In this document: in pieces, positions 1 through 6,700 of the stretch
Layout of the letters: every line of letters starts with the position of its first letter
How positions within the stretch are numbered: position 1 is the stretch's first letter
Assembly: GCA_023299965.1 (NCBI GenBank)
Contig: JALZVN010000031.1
Coordinates: forward strand, 1-9,259
Length of the DNA stretch: 9,259 nucleotides
Reading direction: 5' to 3'
Source of the DNA: Saprospiraceae bacterium
GTDB lineage: Bacteria > Bacteroidota > Bacteroidia > Chitinophagales > Saprospiraceae
The notes under the pieces: model-generated
What the model saw: the letters and a program-made list of their open reading frames with translations, nothing else
Told to the model about the DNA's origin: nothing
Database searches by the model: none
Program-made: the position numbers and the translations under genes

Positions 1-2067
1 TTACGTGTACCAGAACTGCAGGTAGAGGGTCAGAATGAAGGTGTAAGATCTTCTTTCGAAATTACAGAAGATGTATTTTCAGGATCGGCATTACAGAACC
101 ATACTACATATTACTTTACAGCTTTAGCTTATGCATTTAACGAGTACGCTCAATATGACGTGAATGATCAAGATGGTCAGCCTACACCATATCTTGAGGG
201 TAGAAGGAATATACAAACGTATTCTGTTACGCCTAGACCTATCGTAGATAGAAGCTTGCAAGCAGAATATGGAGATGGAGCTGTTGTTACTCGTCTTGAC
301 GGTGTTGGTGCAGGTGGAAATTTCTTGTCTTTATCTAGTGAAGAAAGAGATGCTTTATTTGACGCACAGTCTGCAGGAAATCCTTATGAAGGACCTGTTA
401 CTTACCAACAAGGTGGTGGACCAGTAGAAGTGTCTGTAATAGATCCTTTGAGAGTAAGAGATGGTGTTTATGTATTAAGATTAGATCAAGACGCAGCTCT
501 TGAAACTGGTCAAAGCGCATGGGAATTATTTGATGGTGAATCGAACCAAAGTTTAGGGCGTGCAGATCAAAGCCTTGAAAATCAAAATGAGCAAATCTTT
601 TCAGACTTAGGAATATCATTGACTATTCAACAGACTTCTGATGCTGGAGATTTAGTTGATGATTCTAATGGTGCGATTGGACAGACTATATTTTATGAAG
701 ATCCAAGACAGCAATGGTTAACGCCGGTAGCAGATAATGCAATATTACCTGGTGCTCAAGCTTATGATTTACATTTCCAACCTACTGCAGGTGCAGAATT
801 GAACTTTGATTTAGATCCTAATCAAGCATATACAAATTTAGGTACGGGGCACTTTGCACCCTATACATTGATGGATTGGACAGTAAGACCAAACTTTTAC
901 GCTACGCCTGCATGGTTAATTTCACAGTCTAGTTTAGTGCAGTCTCTGAATCCTTTGGAAGCTATCAATAATGTAGATGTTGTATTTACGAGTGATAAAT
1001 CTAAGTGGAGTAGATGTGTCGTTATTGAGACTGGTAACAGATATTTCACGGATGCAGGTTTTGAACTTGACAATGGTAAGGAGAATTTTGAAGTAGTTGA
1101 TAGACCTTCAGTAGGAAGAGAAGATAATGACGGTGATGGTAGACCAGATCCAGATGGTACGGGTACAGGATTCGCATGGTTCCCAGGTTATGCCATTGAT
1201 GTAGAAACAGGGGTTAGATTAAACATATTTTTTGGAGAAAACTCTGTGTTTGGAGATAACTCAATAGATCCTGGTTCTCTAACAGCAGTGAATGGATCGG
1301 ATATGATGTTTAATCCAAGTCCTCAGGCTGGTATTCCTCCAATAAATGGATTCAGTCCTAGTAACTTGATATTAGGTGGTATGCATTATATGTACGTAAC
1401 AAGACAAGCTTATGATGAATGTGAGTTTATCAACGATAGATTGAATCAGGCTATTCCTTTTAGAAGAGTGGATGCAGTTCAGCAAATCGCATGGGCTGGA
1501 ATAGGTTTGGGTTCAGTAAATGCACCAATGCTGTCTTACGCTGATGGTTTAATACCTACAGAGACAGTGGTTAATCTGAGAGCAGATAATCCTTATAATA
1601 CTGCACTTGCTACTGGCGACAATTCAGAGTTCCCAAGTTATGAATTTGAATTTGAGAATGCTTCTCCATTACCTGTCACTACTGAGTCAGAAATAAATGA
1701 GCAATTGGATGCTATTAATGTAGTGCCAAATCCATATTTAGCATTTTCTGCTTATGAGGAAATTACTACAGCAAATGTGGTGAAGATTACGAATCTTCCT
1801 GCGAGATGTGTAGTTACGATTTACTCTCTTGATGGACAGTTTATCAGACAGTATAACAGAGACGAAGTCGAGTTTAGAACTTCAGGTTCAAATCCAGGTG
1901 TATCATTTAGCCAAATAAGTCCTGCTATTGAATGGGATTTGGAAAATGCTGCAGGTATCCCAATCTCTAGTGGTGTGTATTTGATCCACGTAGCAGCTGA
2001 AGGTCTTGGAGAGCGAGTAATTAAATGGTTTGGTGTGAACAGAGAATTTGATCCTACTGGACTATAA
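1..2067 (+). CDS. Large secreted protein with T9SS-like C-terminal domain (3' part only)
   Basis: The reading frame is open from the first base, so this is the last 688 residues of a longer gene whose start lies outside the window. An internal GTG at 160 is not the start, because coding sequence continues upstream of it. The first visible residues (HTTYYFTALAYAF, nt 112-141) resemble the last strand of a fibronectin type III-like domain. Nucleotides 1123-1158 encode an Asp/Gly-rich loop (DNDGDGRPDPDG) of the calcium-binding thrombospondin type 3 or dockerin kind. The last ~105 residues form a FlgD-like/T9SS CTD-like beta-sandwich: VVPNPY near nt 1720, VTIYSLDGQFIRQY, SGVYLIHV near 1970, then GERVIKWFG. 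A 9-residue tail (VNREFDPTGL region) extends beyond the usual CTD end. The role is inferred: export across the outer membrane by the type IX system and cell-surface display or release. The PorV/PorQ-family gene directly downstream supports this. The specific function of the mature part is unknown. Confidence 0.85.
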   Translation, partial: LRVPELQVEGQNEGVRSSFEITEDVFSGSALQNHTTYYFTALAYAFNEYAQYDVNDQDGQPTPYLEGRRNIQTYSVTPRPIVDRSLQAEYGDGAVVTRLDGVGAGGNFLSLSSEERDALFDAQSAGNPYEGPVTYQQGGGPVEVSVIDPLRVRDGVYVLRLDQDAALETGQSAWELFDGESNQSLGRADQSLENQNEQIFSDLGISLTIQQTSDAGDLVDDSNGAIGQTIFYEDPRQQWLTPVADNAILPGAQAYDLHFQPTAGAELNFDLDPNQAYTNLGTGHFAPYTLMDWTVRPNFYATPAWLISQSSLVQSLNPLEAINNVDVVFTSDKSKWSRCVVIETGNRYFTDAGFELDNGKENFEVVDRPSVGREDNDGDGRPDPDGTGTGFAWFPGYAIDVETGVRLNIFFGENSVFGDNSIDPGSLTAVNGSDMMFNPSPQAGIPPINGFSPSNLILGGMHYMYVTRQAYDECEFINDRLNQAIPFRRVDAVQQIAWAGIGLGSVNAPMLSYADGLIPTETVVNLRADNPYNTALATGDNSEFPSYEFEFENASPLPVTTESEINEQLDAINVVPNPYLAFSAYEEITTANVVKITNLPARCVVTIYSLDGQFIRQYNRDEVEFRTSGSNPGVSFSQISPAIEWDLENAAGIPISSGVYLIHVAAEGLGERVIKWFGVNREFDPTGL

Positions 2068-2082
2068 AAAATAATAATTAAC

Positions 2083-2110
2083 GTGAAGGTGTTCGAAAGA
2101 TCACCTTCAC
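2083..2110. promoter_or_regulatory. Perfect 9-bp hairpin between cargo gene and PorV-like gene
   Basis: GTGAAGGTG (2083-2091) and CACCTTCAC (2102-2110) are perfect inverted repeats around a 10-nt loop. The hairpin lies 15 nt after the upstream stop codon and ends 14 nt before the PorV-like ATG at 2125. It has no downstream T-run on the + strand, so it is a poor intrinsic terminator in that direction. It could mark an mRNA processing or 3'-end protection point, an attenuator that sets the cargo/PorV ratio, or a translational control element next to the start codon. Confidence 0.55.
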
Positions 2111-2124
2111 TTAAAAAATATATC

Positions 2125-3162
2125 ATGAAAAAAATATTTTTACTTTTAATTGCTTTTACTACAATAAGCTTAAGTCTATTTGCTGGTAATCCAGATAGAC
2201 AAGGGGAAGCTGGAGCATATGAGTTGCTCATGAACCCTTGGGCTAAAAGTGCTGGTTTGCACACTATAAATACGAGTAGTATCTCTGGTGTAGAAGCTAT
2301 GCGTCTTAATCCAGCAGGTGTTGGGAGAATTATCGGGACGGAGATTGCTTTATCTCATACTTTTTATTTAGTTGGAACAGACATTTCTTTGAATGCTGCA
2401 GGTCTTGCCCAGAAAATTGGTAAGAATGGAGCTTTTGGAGTTTCCATTATGGCTGTTGATGTTGGCGATCTTCCTATCACAACTGAAGCACAACCAGAAG
2501 GAACTGGTTCAACGTTTTCTCCTGGTTTCTTTAACATCGGAATTACATACGCACATACTTTTGAAAATAAGGTAAGTGTTGGTGTAACGGCTAGAGGAAT
2601 TTCAGAATCAACTGCTGATCTTCAAGCTACTGGTTTTGCAATTGATGCAGGTGTTCAATATGTATCAGGCGAAAATGATGAATTTAAATTTGGTATCTCA
2701 TTGAGAAACGTTGGTACGTCTATGCAGTTTAGAGGTCAAGGATTAGGTGTGCAAACTGATGTTGACAATGTTGGACTTACATTAAACTCAAGAAGTGAAT
2801 CTTTTGAATTGCCATCTGTTCTTAATATTGGTCTTTCATACGATTTTCGCATTGATGAAAAGCATATGCTTACTGGACTCGCTAACTTTACAGCAAACTC
2901 ATTTTCAAATGATCAGTTGAGTGCTGGTGTTGAATACAGTCTGCTTGAAATGTTTCAATTAAGAGCTGCTTACAGATACACTGTAGATGGTGAAACAGAA
3001 GTTGAAGTACTTGCTCCTGTTTATACTGGATTAGCAGTAGGTGCATCTGTAATTATTCCTTTTAGTAAGGAATCTGATGCTCAAATTGGAATTGACTACG
3101 GCTATAGAGCCTCTAACCCTTGGGATGGATCTCATAACTTGACCTTAAAACTTATGTTCTAG
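2125..3162 (+). CDS. PorV/PorQ-family outer-membrane beta-barrel protein
   Basis: 345 residues. The start is set at ATG 2125 because it is followed by a clean signal peptide (KK, hydrophobic core, cleavage about FA|GNP at residue 20). A GTG at 2083 in the same frame would put 14 charged residues from a hairpin in front of the signal. The N-terminal mature part carries the family signature: an AYELLMNPWAKSAG segment (about residues 32-45) and ISGVEAMRLNPAGVG (about 54-68), as in the PorV/PorQ, FadL-like barrels. Alternating hydrophobic and glycine-rich strands follow, and the chain ends in Phe (KLMF), the usual C-terminal residue of outer-membrane barrels. Known PorV acts as a shuttle that takes T9SS cargo from the translocon to the attachment complex. 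Pairing with the upstream CTD-bearing protein suggests a dedicated cargo/shuttle pair. I cannot tell PorV from PorQ or a paralogue by eye. Confidence 0.85.
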   Translation: MKKIFLLLIAFTTISLSLFAGNPDRQGEAGAYELLMNPWAKSAGLHTINTSSISGVEAMRLNPAGVGRIIGTEIALSHTFYLVGTDISLNAAGLAQKIGKNGAFGVSIMAVDVGDLPITTEAQPEGTGSTFSPGFFNIGITYAHTFENKVSVGVTARGISESTADLQATGFAIDAGVQYVSGENDEFKFGISLRNVGTSMQFRGQGLGVQTDVDNVGLTLNSRSESFELPSVLNIGLSYDFRIDEKHMLTGLANFTANSFSNDQLSAGVEYSLLEMFQLRAAYRYTVDGETEVEVLAPVYTGLAVGASVIIPFSKESDAQIGIDYGYRASNPWDGSHNLTLKLMF

Positions 3163-3216
3163 AACTACAGTTATAAGTATTATGTATATAGGTAATAATA
3201 AATTTTATTATCTTTG

Positions 3217-3261
3217 ATAAAAGAGCGCTTCTATATTTTAGGTATAGAAGCGTTCTTTTAT
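3217..3261. terminator. Strong intrinsic terminator after the PorV-like gene
   Basis: A 19-bp stem (3217-3235 with 3243-3261, one G-T wobble at 3225/3253) closes a 7-nt loop. The GC-rich core is GAGCGCTTC/GAAGCGTTC. The stem is flanked by an A-run on the left and a T-run on the right, so it could work in either direction. It sits 55 nt after the PorV-like stop codon and separates that unit from greA. Confidence 0.9.
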
Positions 3262-3272
3262 GTTATTAACTT

Positions 3273-3300
3273 ATTCGTTTACAAAAAACAATAAACGAAT
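3273..3300. promoter_or_regulatory. 9-bp inverted repeat in the greA leader
   Basis: ATTCGTTTA (3273-3281) and TAAACGAAT (3292-3300) are perfect inverted repeats with a 10-nt A-rich spacer, 39 nt upstream of the greA ATG. It could be an operator or a small leader hairpin. Because it sits directly behind the strong terminator, it may lie within the greA promoter region. No convincing TAnnTTTG element was found between it and greA. Confidence 0.4.
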
Positions 3301-3339
3301 TTCTATCAGTCTTATCTGAAAGTATAAAAACCAAACCGT

Positions 3340-3816
3340 ATGGCAGATTATACATACATGACCAAGGAAGGTTATGAAAAACTCAAAACAGAATTGGATG
3401 TTTTGAAAACAGTCAAACGTCAAGAAATTGCTGCTGCAATTGCTGAAGCAAGAGAAAAAGGCGATCTCTCCGAGAATGCAGAATACAAGGCTGCAAAGGA
3501 CGAACAAGGAATGCTAGAGATGAAAATCTCTCAGTTGGATGGCAAATTGGCTCAGGTTAGGCTTTTAGATGCTAGTCAGGTCGATGCATCAAAAGTAAGT
3601 TTGCTTACCACTGTCCGCATTAAAAACCTAAAGAACGATAAAGAACTAAAGTATACTATAGTACCTGAATCAGAATCAGATATAAAGAATAAGAAGATTT
3701 CTAGCTCTTCACCTGTTGGTGAAGGATTGTTGGGGAAGAAGGTAGGGGATAAAGCAGAAGTGCAAACTCCTAGAGGTGTTATTGAATTTGAAATCCTTGA
3801 GATTACGGTTGAATAA
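3340..3816 (+). CDS. greA: Transcription elongation factor GreA
   Basis: 158 residues, the usual GreA length. The factor enters the secondary channel of RNA polymerase and stimulates cleavage of backtracked RNA, rescuing stalled complexes in the cytoplasm. The N-terminal antiparallel coiled coil (about residues 8-75) carries the tip motif GDLSENAEYKAAKDEQG at 41-57. Its acidic residues Asp42 and Glu45 match the pair that helps bind the catalytic Mg2+ in known GreA. The C-terminal FKBP-like domain (about 82-158) carries the conserved SPVGEGLLGKKVGDKAEV stretch (about 123-140). All key parts are intact. The ATG at 3340 lacks a Shine-Dalgarno motif and follows an A-rich leader. The HIT gene begins 8 nt after the stop, so the two are probably co-transcribed. 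Confidence 0.97.
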   Translation: MADYTYMTKEGYEKLKTELDVLKTVKRQEIAAAIAEAREKGDLSENAEYKAAKDEQGMLEMKISQLDGKLAQVRLLDASQVDASKVSLLTTVRIKNLKNDKELKYTIVPESESDIKNKKISSSSPVGEGLLGKKVGDKAEVQTPRGVIEFEILEITVE

Positions 3817-3824
3817 ACGATTAC

Positions 3825-4223
3825 ATGGCTTCAATATTCACAAAAATAATAACAGGAGATATCCCATCTTACAAGGTGGCAGAAGATGACTTATTTTTTG
3901 CCTTCTTGGATATTAATCCTGTCGCGAAAGGACATACATTGGTAGTGCCTAAAACAGAAGTAGACTACATCTTTCATTTGGAGGATGATATCTTACAAAA
4001 AATGATGCTTTTTGCCAAGAAGGTAGGAGTTGCTATTGAAAAAGCTATCCCATGTAATAGGATTGGAATTAGCGTAATAGGCTTAGAAGTCCCTCACGCC
4101 CACATACACCTAATGCCAATTAGTAAGTTATATGATATGAGTTTTGAGAAGACTAGATTGAACTTCTCAGAAGAAGAATATAAGCAGATCGCAAGTGCAA
4201 TAAGAGAAAATCTAGTTCTTTAG
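3825..4223 (+). CDS. HIT-family (histidine triad) nucleotide hydrolase/transferase
   Basis: 132 residues, typical of a single-domain HIT protein of the HINT branch. The catalytic triad motif HAHIHLMP lies at 91-98, with His91, His93 and His95. The middle His is the expected nucleophile. The N-terminal SIFTKIITGDIPSYKVAEDD and DINPVAKGHTLVVPK (about 29-43) segments are standard for the family. Known members hydrolyse AMP-linked substrates such as adenosine phosphoramidates, usually as homodimers in the cytoplasm. The physiological substrate in this organism cannot be read from sequence. It is the second gene of the greA operon and shares no obvious pathway with GreA. Confidence 0.93.
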   Translation: MASIFTKIITGDIPSYKVAEDDLFFAFLDINPVAKGHTLVVPKTEVDYIFHLEDDILQKMMLFAKKVGVAIEKAIPCNRIGISVIGLEVPHAHIHLMPISKLYDMSFEKTRLNFSEEEYKQIASAIRENLVL

Positions 4224-4236
4224 TTAATAAAATCTG

Positions 4237-4259
4237 AATCAAATTTATTTTTTTTGATT
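4237..4259. terminator. Weak AT-only hairpin between convergent HIT and lipoprotein genes
   Basis: AATCAAA (4237-4243) can pair with TTTGATT (4253-4259), with T-rich and A-rich sequence between. It overlaps the last codons of the minus-strand lipoprotein gene and lies 13 nt beyond the HIT stop. It has only one G-C pair per arm, so its strength is doubtful. A bidirectional terminator would be expected here because the two genes converge. Confidence 0.3.
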
Positions 4260-4766
4260 TCTACTCGCCTCAAATTCTGCAGGATTAACCTTTTTGTTGA
4301 GCGTCACAGCTACTTTTCTGAAGTCTTGGACTCTATCCTTTAATATTAATATTCTAGCTGAATATTTATCAGATTGAAAGCTTAACGCTCCATCTGCACC
4401 TTGATATATGTTCGCCTCTTTTTCCATCCATCCTTTACTAACCAACTCATTTTTGTAAAACTGCTTTATTTGCTCAATAGTATTCGTGGTTTCCATTTGC
4501 ATAACAACTGTCCCATTTACAATATCAGTATTCCCAACATTGCTGACTTCACTATTTGGCATTACAGGAAAACCAATATCCTGTAGCGTTTTTGGATAAT
4601 CCTCGCCCGTACTAGAAATGATGTTTACTGGGTCTCGTAAGACTACCATCTCATCTTTTTTCTTAGTTGTATTCTGGACCTCTGTTACCTTAGTAGATGG
4701 AGCGTCTTCAACACAAGCGGTTAAAAGACAGCAGCATAGGCAGAAGTATAAGATATTGATTTTCAT
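4245..4766 (-). CDS. Small lipoprotein of unknown function
   Basis: 173 residues. The N-terminus is a lipoprotein signal peptide with lipobox L15-T16-A17-C18, preceded by an unusual cysteine cluster (C9, C11, C12, C13) in the hydrophobic core. After Cys18 comes VED, so acidic residues occupy positions +2 and +3. This resembles the acidic export signal described for surface lipoproteins of Bacteroidota, although the match is short. A charged linker (about 22-55) is followed by one compact domain (about 56-155): GFPVMPNSEV, a VVMQMETTN strand, then TIEQIKQFYKNELVSKGW (about 96-113) and further strands. The FYK..L...GW pattern recurs in many small bacterial lipoproteins with a BamC-like fold, but I cannot assign a family. 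The gene is monocistronic, convergent with the HIT gene and downstream of the sigma operon on the same strand. Confidence 0.85.
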   Translation of the reverse strand: MKINILYFCLCCCLLTACVEDAPSTKVTEVQNTTKKKDEMVVLRDPVNIISSTGEDYPKTLQDIGFPVMPNSEVSNVGNTDIVNGTVVMQMETTNTIEQIKQFYKNELVSKGWMEKEANIYQGADGALSFQSDKYSARILILKDRVQDFRKVAVTLNKKVNPAEFEASRNQKK

Positions 4767-4857
4767 AATACAGTGTTGTAAACACGAAATTGCATACTTA
4801 ATGACTAAAATTCAATAGAAGGAGTAATATAATTTCGAGGACATAATTTAATAAGAT

Positions 4858-4898
4858 TACATATCAATACATATACTTATATATAATTGATATATGTA
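4858..4898 (-). terminator. AT-rich imperfect hairpin downstream of the sigma/barrel operon
   Basis: TACATATCAAT (4858-4868) pairs with ATTGATATATGTA (4886-4898), with a 2-nt bulge in the longer arm. It starts 12 nt beyond the stop codon of the barrel gene in the minus direction and is followed there by T-rich sequence. This suits a terminator for the sigma/barrel operon. The stem is nearly all A-T pairs, so stability is modest. The remainder of this 143-nt gap is the upstream region of the lipoprotein gene. Confidence 0.4.
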
Positions 4899-4909
4899 GA
4901 GCGTCTTAT

Positions 4910-6700
4910 TTACTTAAATAGTGCTCTAATACCAGTTGAGAATTCAAATGAATTAAATCTATCATTATTTGGTCCTAGACCATTTCCATTTAAGAATTGG
5001 GCATAAGTCGTTTGTCCGAAAATACTGTATCTACTAGAGATTTTTCTCTCCAATCCCATTCCAATATTGAAGGTGAAATATCTATTTCCAATGAATGAAC
5101 CACCATCAAACCAACCAGATGCAAATATTTTATCTGAAAAATCTGATTCATCTAATAAGACTTTAGAGTCAGTATGATCAGGGCGTTTGTTATTACCTAC
5201 AAAGTCAGATTCAATAAAATGATAGGTCTGTGTAGCAACATGCATAGAAGCTCCACCATGCATATAAAAATGCGTCTTTTCCAACTTGTCACTAAAATGA
5301 TAACGCAAGTTTAAAGGCACTGTAAGCAGGTTCATTTCAATTTTATTCAATTCTACCTGCAAGTATCCGGTTACTATATTTCCAATGTTTTGTACTAGCG
5401 TTTCTGGCTTATATGTTCTTGTAGAATACTTAAAGCCAGATTCTAATTCCCACTTACCCAATAAAATACTAGTAGAAAGACCTGCGCCGTATCCTATTGT
5501 AGAGTGATTATATGATTCAAGATTGAAAATCTTGTCAAAGGGGGTTAATATCACCGTATAGGCAGCATCTATATGTGCCCCTAGTCTCCATGTTAATATT
5601 GGAAGATTTTCAGTGCACGACAAACATGCTGTAACTCCTTGACCAATAAATGGAATATTCATTATCGATGTGGTAGGCAGTTTAGAGATATTACTACCTG
5701 AGCCATATGTAGAAAGGGTTTCTTCTTCTATTTGTTCTATAAAGGTAGGAGGTGTATCCTGCACCGGAATCTGTTCATTTTTACTTTTTACAACGGCTGT
5801 TACCGTATTTGCTAATATTGAATTAGAATTGTCGCTATTTGCTAAGATCGGAGTCAATGCGCTTTTATCTTTGCTAGGTGTAATTTGCGCCGAACTGGTC
5901 ATTCTATCCTTATCAATAATAGATAAGTCTTGAGGAATGGACTCTTTCTGAAGATTTGGCTTTATGTTAAAAGCTTTAGCTGTATTATTTATAGCACTTA
6001 CTTTTCTATTATCATGGCGAGAAGCTGCAACTCCGGAAATCAATACTTGATCCGATTCTACTTTATTAAGCTCTTGTGATTGTGATATGGCTGCCTTTTT
6101 AGCGATTTTATTCTGCGCTATATGTTGATCTAACAAAGGCTTAGCTTGGAAAAATATTAAGATCAATGAAGCAAGAATCGCGACCTCAGCCAGTTTGTAT
6201 TTGAAAAGGAGTTTATACGGTAAGATGAACTCTTTGTCGAGTTCCTTTTCAAGTACTTCCCAGTCACCAGCTTTTTGAGGAACAGTAAAGTTTAAAAGCT
6301 TTTCATAACTGACTTGGTCTAGATTCGAATCTTGATTATCTAAATCAGCGTGATGCAATTCTTCTAATCGTTCTTCTAATAAGTCCCAAGAACTATCATT
6401 GTATGCCGATGTCAAATCCTCTAGGTTACTTTTTACGGTATTGTCAAGCGCTATATCTGATTCTATTTCTTGTAGATTCTCGTCTAAGTCTAGGCTAGGC
6501 ATAAATGCATTCCAAGCTGGCATTTCTATGCTAGAAATGCTTTCTATGGCGTCTTTGACTTTTAGGTCAAAACGTTGATCTTCTATAGGAGTACCAGAGA
6601 ACTGAGTATCCATCTTGTCACTTAGCATGTCCCAAGTGTCCATAGAATCGCCACCGTCGAGGTTCGAAAGTTTATCTTTTAAAAATTTATCAATGTTCAT
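4910..6700 (-). CDS. Trans-envelope protein: four-repeat cytoplasmic region, one TM helix, C-terminal outer-membrane barrel; probable anti-sigma factor
   Basis: 596 residues. Residues 1-160 are acidic and cytoplasmic, and hold four Trp-centred modules (Trp23, 63, 105, 147). One membrane helix (about 169-186, AEVAILASLILIFF core) follows a Lys-rich stretch (K163, K167, K169), giving N-in topology. Residues 190-360 are a low-complexity polar periplasmic linker. Residues 366-596 form a beta-barrel-like domain with alternating strands (YGAGLSTSILLGKWELESGFKYS, YFTFNIGMGLERKISSRYSIFGQTTY), like the OMP_b-brl families. There is no N-terminal signal peptide. The only two cysteines are C359 and C362 (CLSC), just before the barrel. 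The ATG lies inside the end of the sigma gene (11-nt overlap), implying translational coupling. Sigma-adjacent Bacteroidota proteins with a short cytoplasmic segment, TM helix and barrel are known in outline. The anti-sigma role here is inferred from position and topology. Confidence 0.85.
   Translation of the reverse strand: MNIDKFLKDKLSNLDGGDSMDTWDMLSDKMDTQFSGTPIEDQRFDLKVKDAIESISSIEMPAWNAFMPSLDLDENLQEIESDIALDNTVKSNLEDLTSAYNDSSWDLLEERLEELHHADLDNQDSNLDQVSYEKLLNFTVPQKAGDWEVLEKELDKEFILPYKLLFKYKLAEVAILASLILIFFQAKPLLDQHIAQNKIAKKAAISQSQELNKVESDQVLISGVAASRHDNRKVSAINNTAKAFNIKPNLQKESIPQDLSIIDKDRMTSSAQITPSKDKSALTPILANSDNSNSILANTVTAVVKSKNEQIPVQDTPPTFIEQIEEETLSTYGSGSNISKLPTTSIMNIPFIGQGVTACLSCTENLPILTWRLGAHIDAAYTVILTPFDKIFNLESYNHSTIGYGAGLSTSILLGKWELESGFKYSTRTYKPETLVQNIGNIVTGYLQVELNKIEMNLLTVPLNLRYHFSDKLEKTHFYMHGGASMHVATQTYHFIESDFVGNNKRPDHTDSKVLLDESDFSDKIFASGWFDGGSFIGNRYFTFNIGMGLERKISSRYSIFGQTTYAQFLNGNGLGPNNDRFNSFEFSTGIRALFK
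6236..6691 (-). repeat. Four tandem Trp-centred protein modules in the barrel protein's cytoplasmic region
   Basis: Within residues 4-155, four degenerate modules can be aligned on W-x-x-[LF]-x-x-x-[LM]-[DE]: DTWDMLSDKMD (21-31), PAWNAFMPSLD (61-71), SSWDLLEERLE (103-113) and GDWEVLEKELD (145-155). The Trp-to-Trp distances are 40, 42 and 42 residues. Each Trp is preceded by about 20-27 residues that open with a hydrophobic-Asp pair (ID, FD, LD, LD) and a short helix. The similarity is at protein level only; the DNA of the units has diverged, so this is an old duplication. Repeat units of this kind would suit binding of a helical partner, the sigma factor being the obvious candidate. Confidence 0.7.

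Noticed and set aside
160..162. GTG as start of the first gene
   Set aside because: The same frame is open and protein-like back to base 1, so this is an internal valine codon.
2083..2124. GTG at 2083 as start of the PorV-like gene
   Set aside because: It would add 14 charged residues ahead of a good signal peptide and is part of a hairpin arm; ATG 2125 fits better.
3209..3216. TATCTTTG, a perfect match to the Bacteroidota -7 element TAnnTTTG
   Set aside because: No TTTG lies about 19 nt upstream, and a transcript from here would run straight into the terminator at 3217-3261. Probably chance in AT-rich DNA, though a tiny RNA is not excluded.
4773..4785. GTGTT-GTA-AACAC small inverted repeat before the lipoprotein gene
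   Set aside because: Only 5-bp arms; too short to support as an operator or hairpin.
5670..5933. Antisense open frame across the periplasmic linker of the barrel protein
   Set aside because: It is the opposite strand of a Ser/Ala/Lys-rich coding stretch, has no recognisable features, and lies wholly within a well supported gene.
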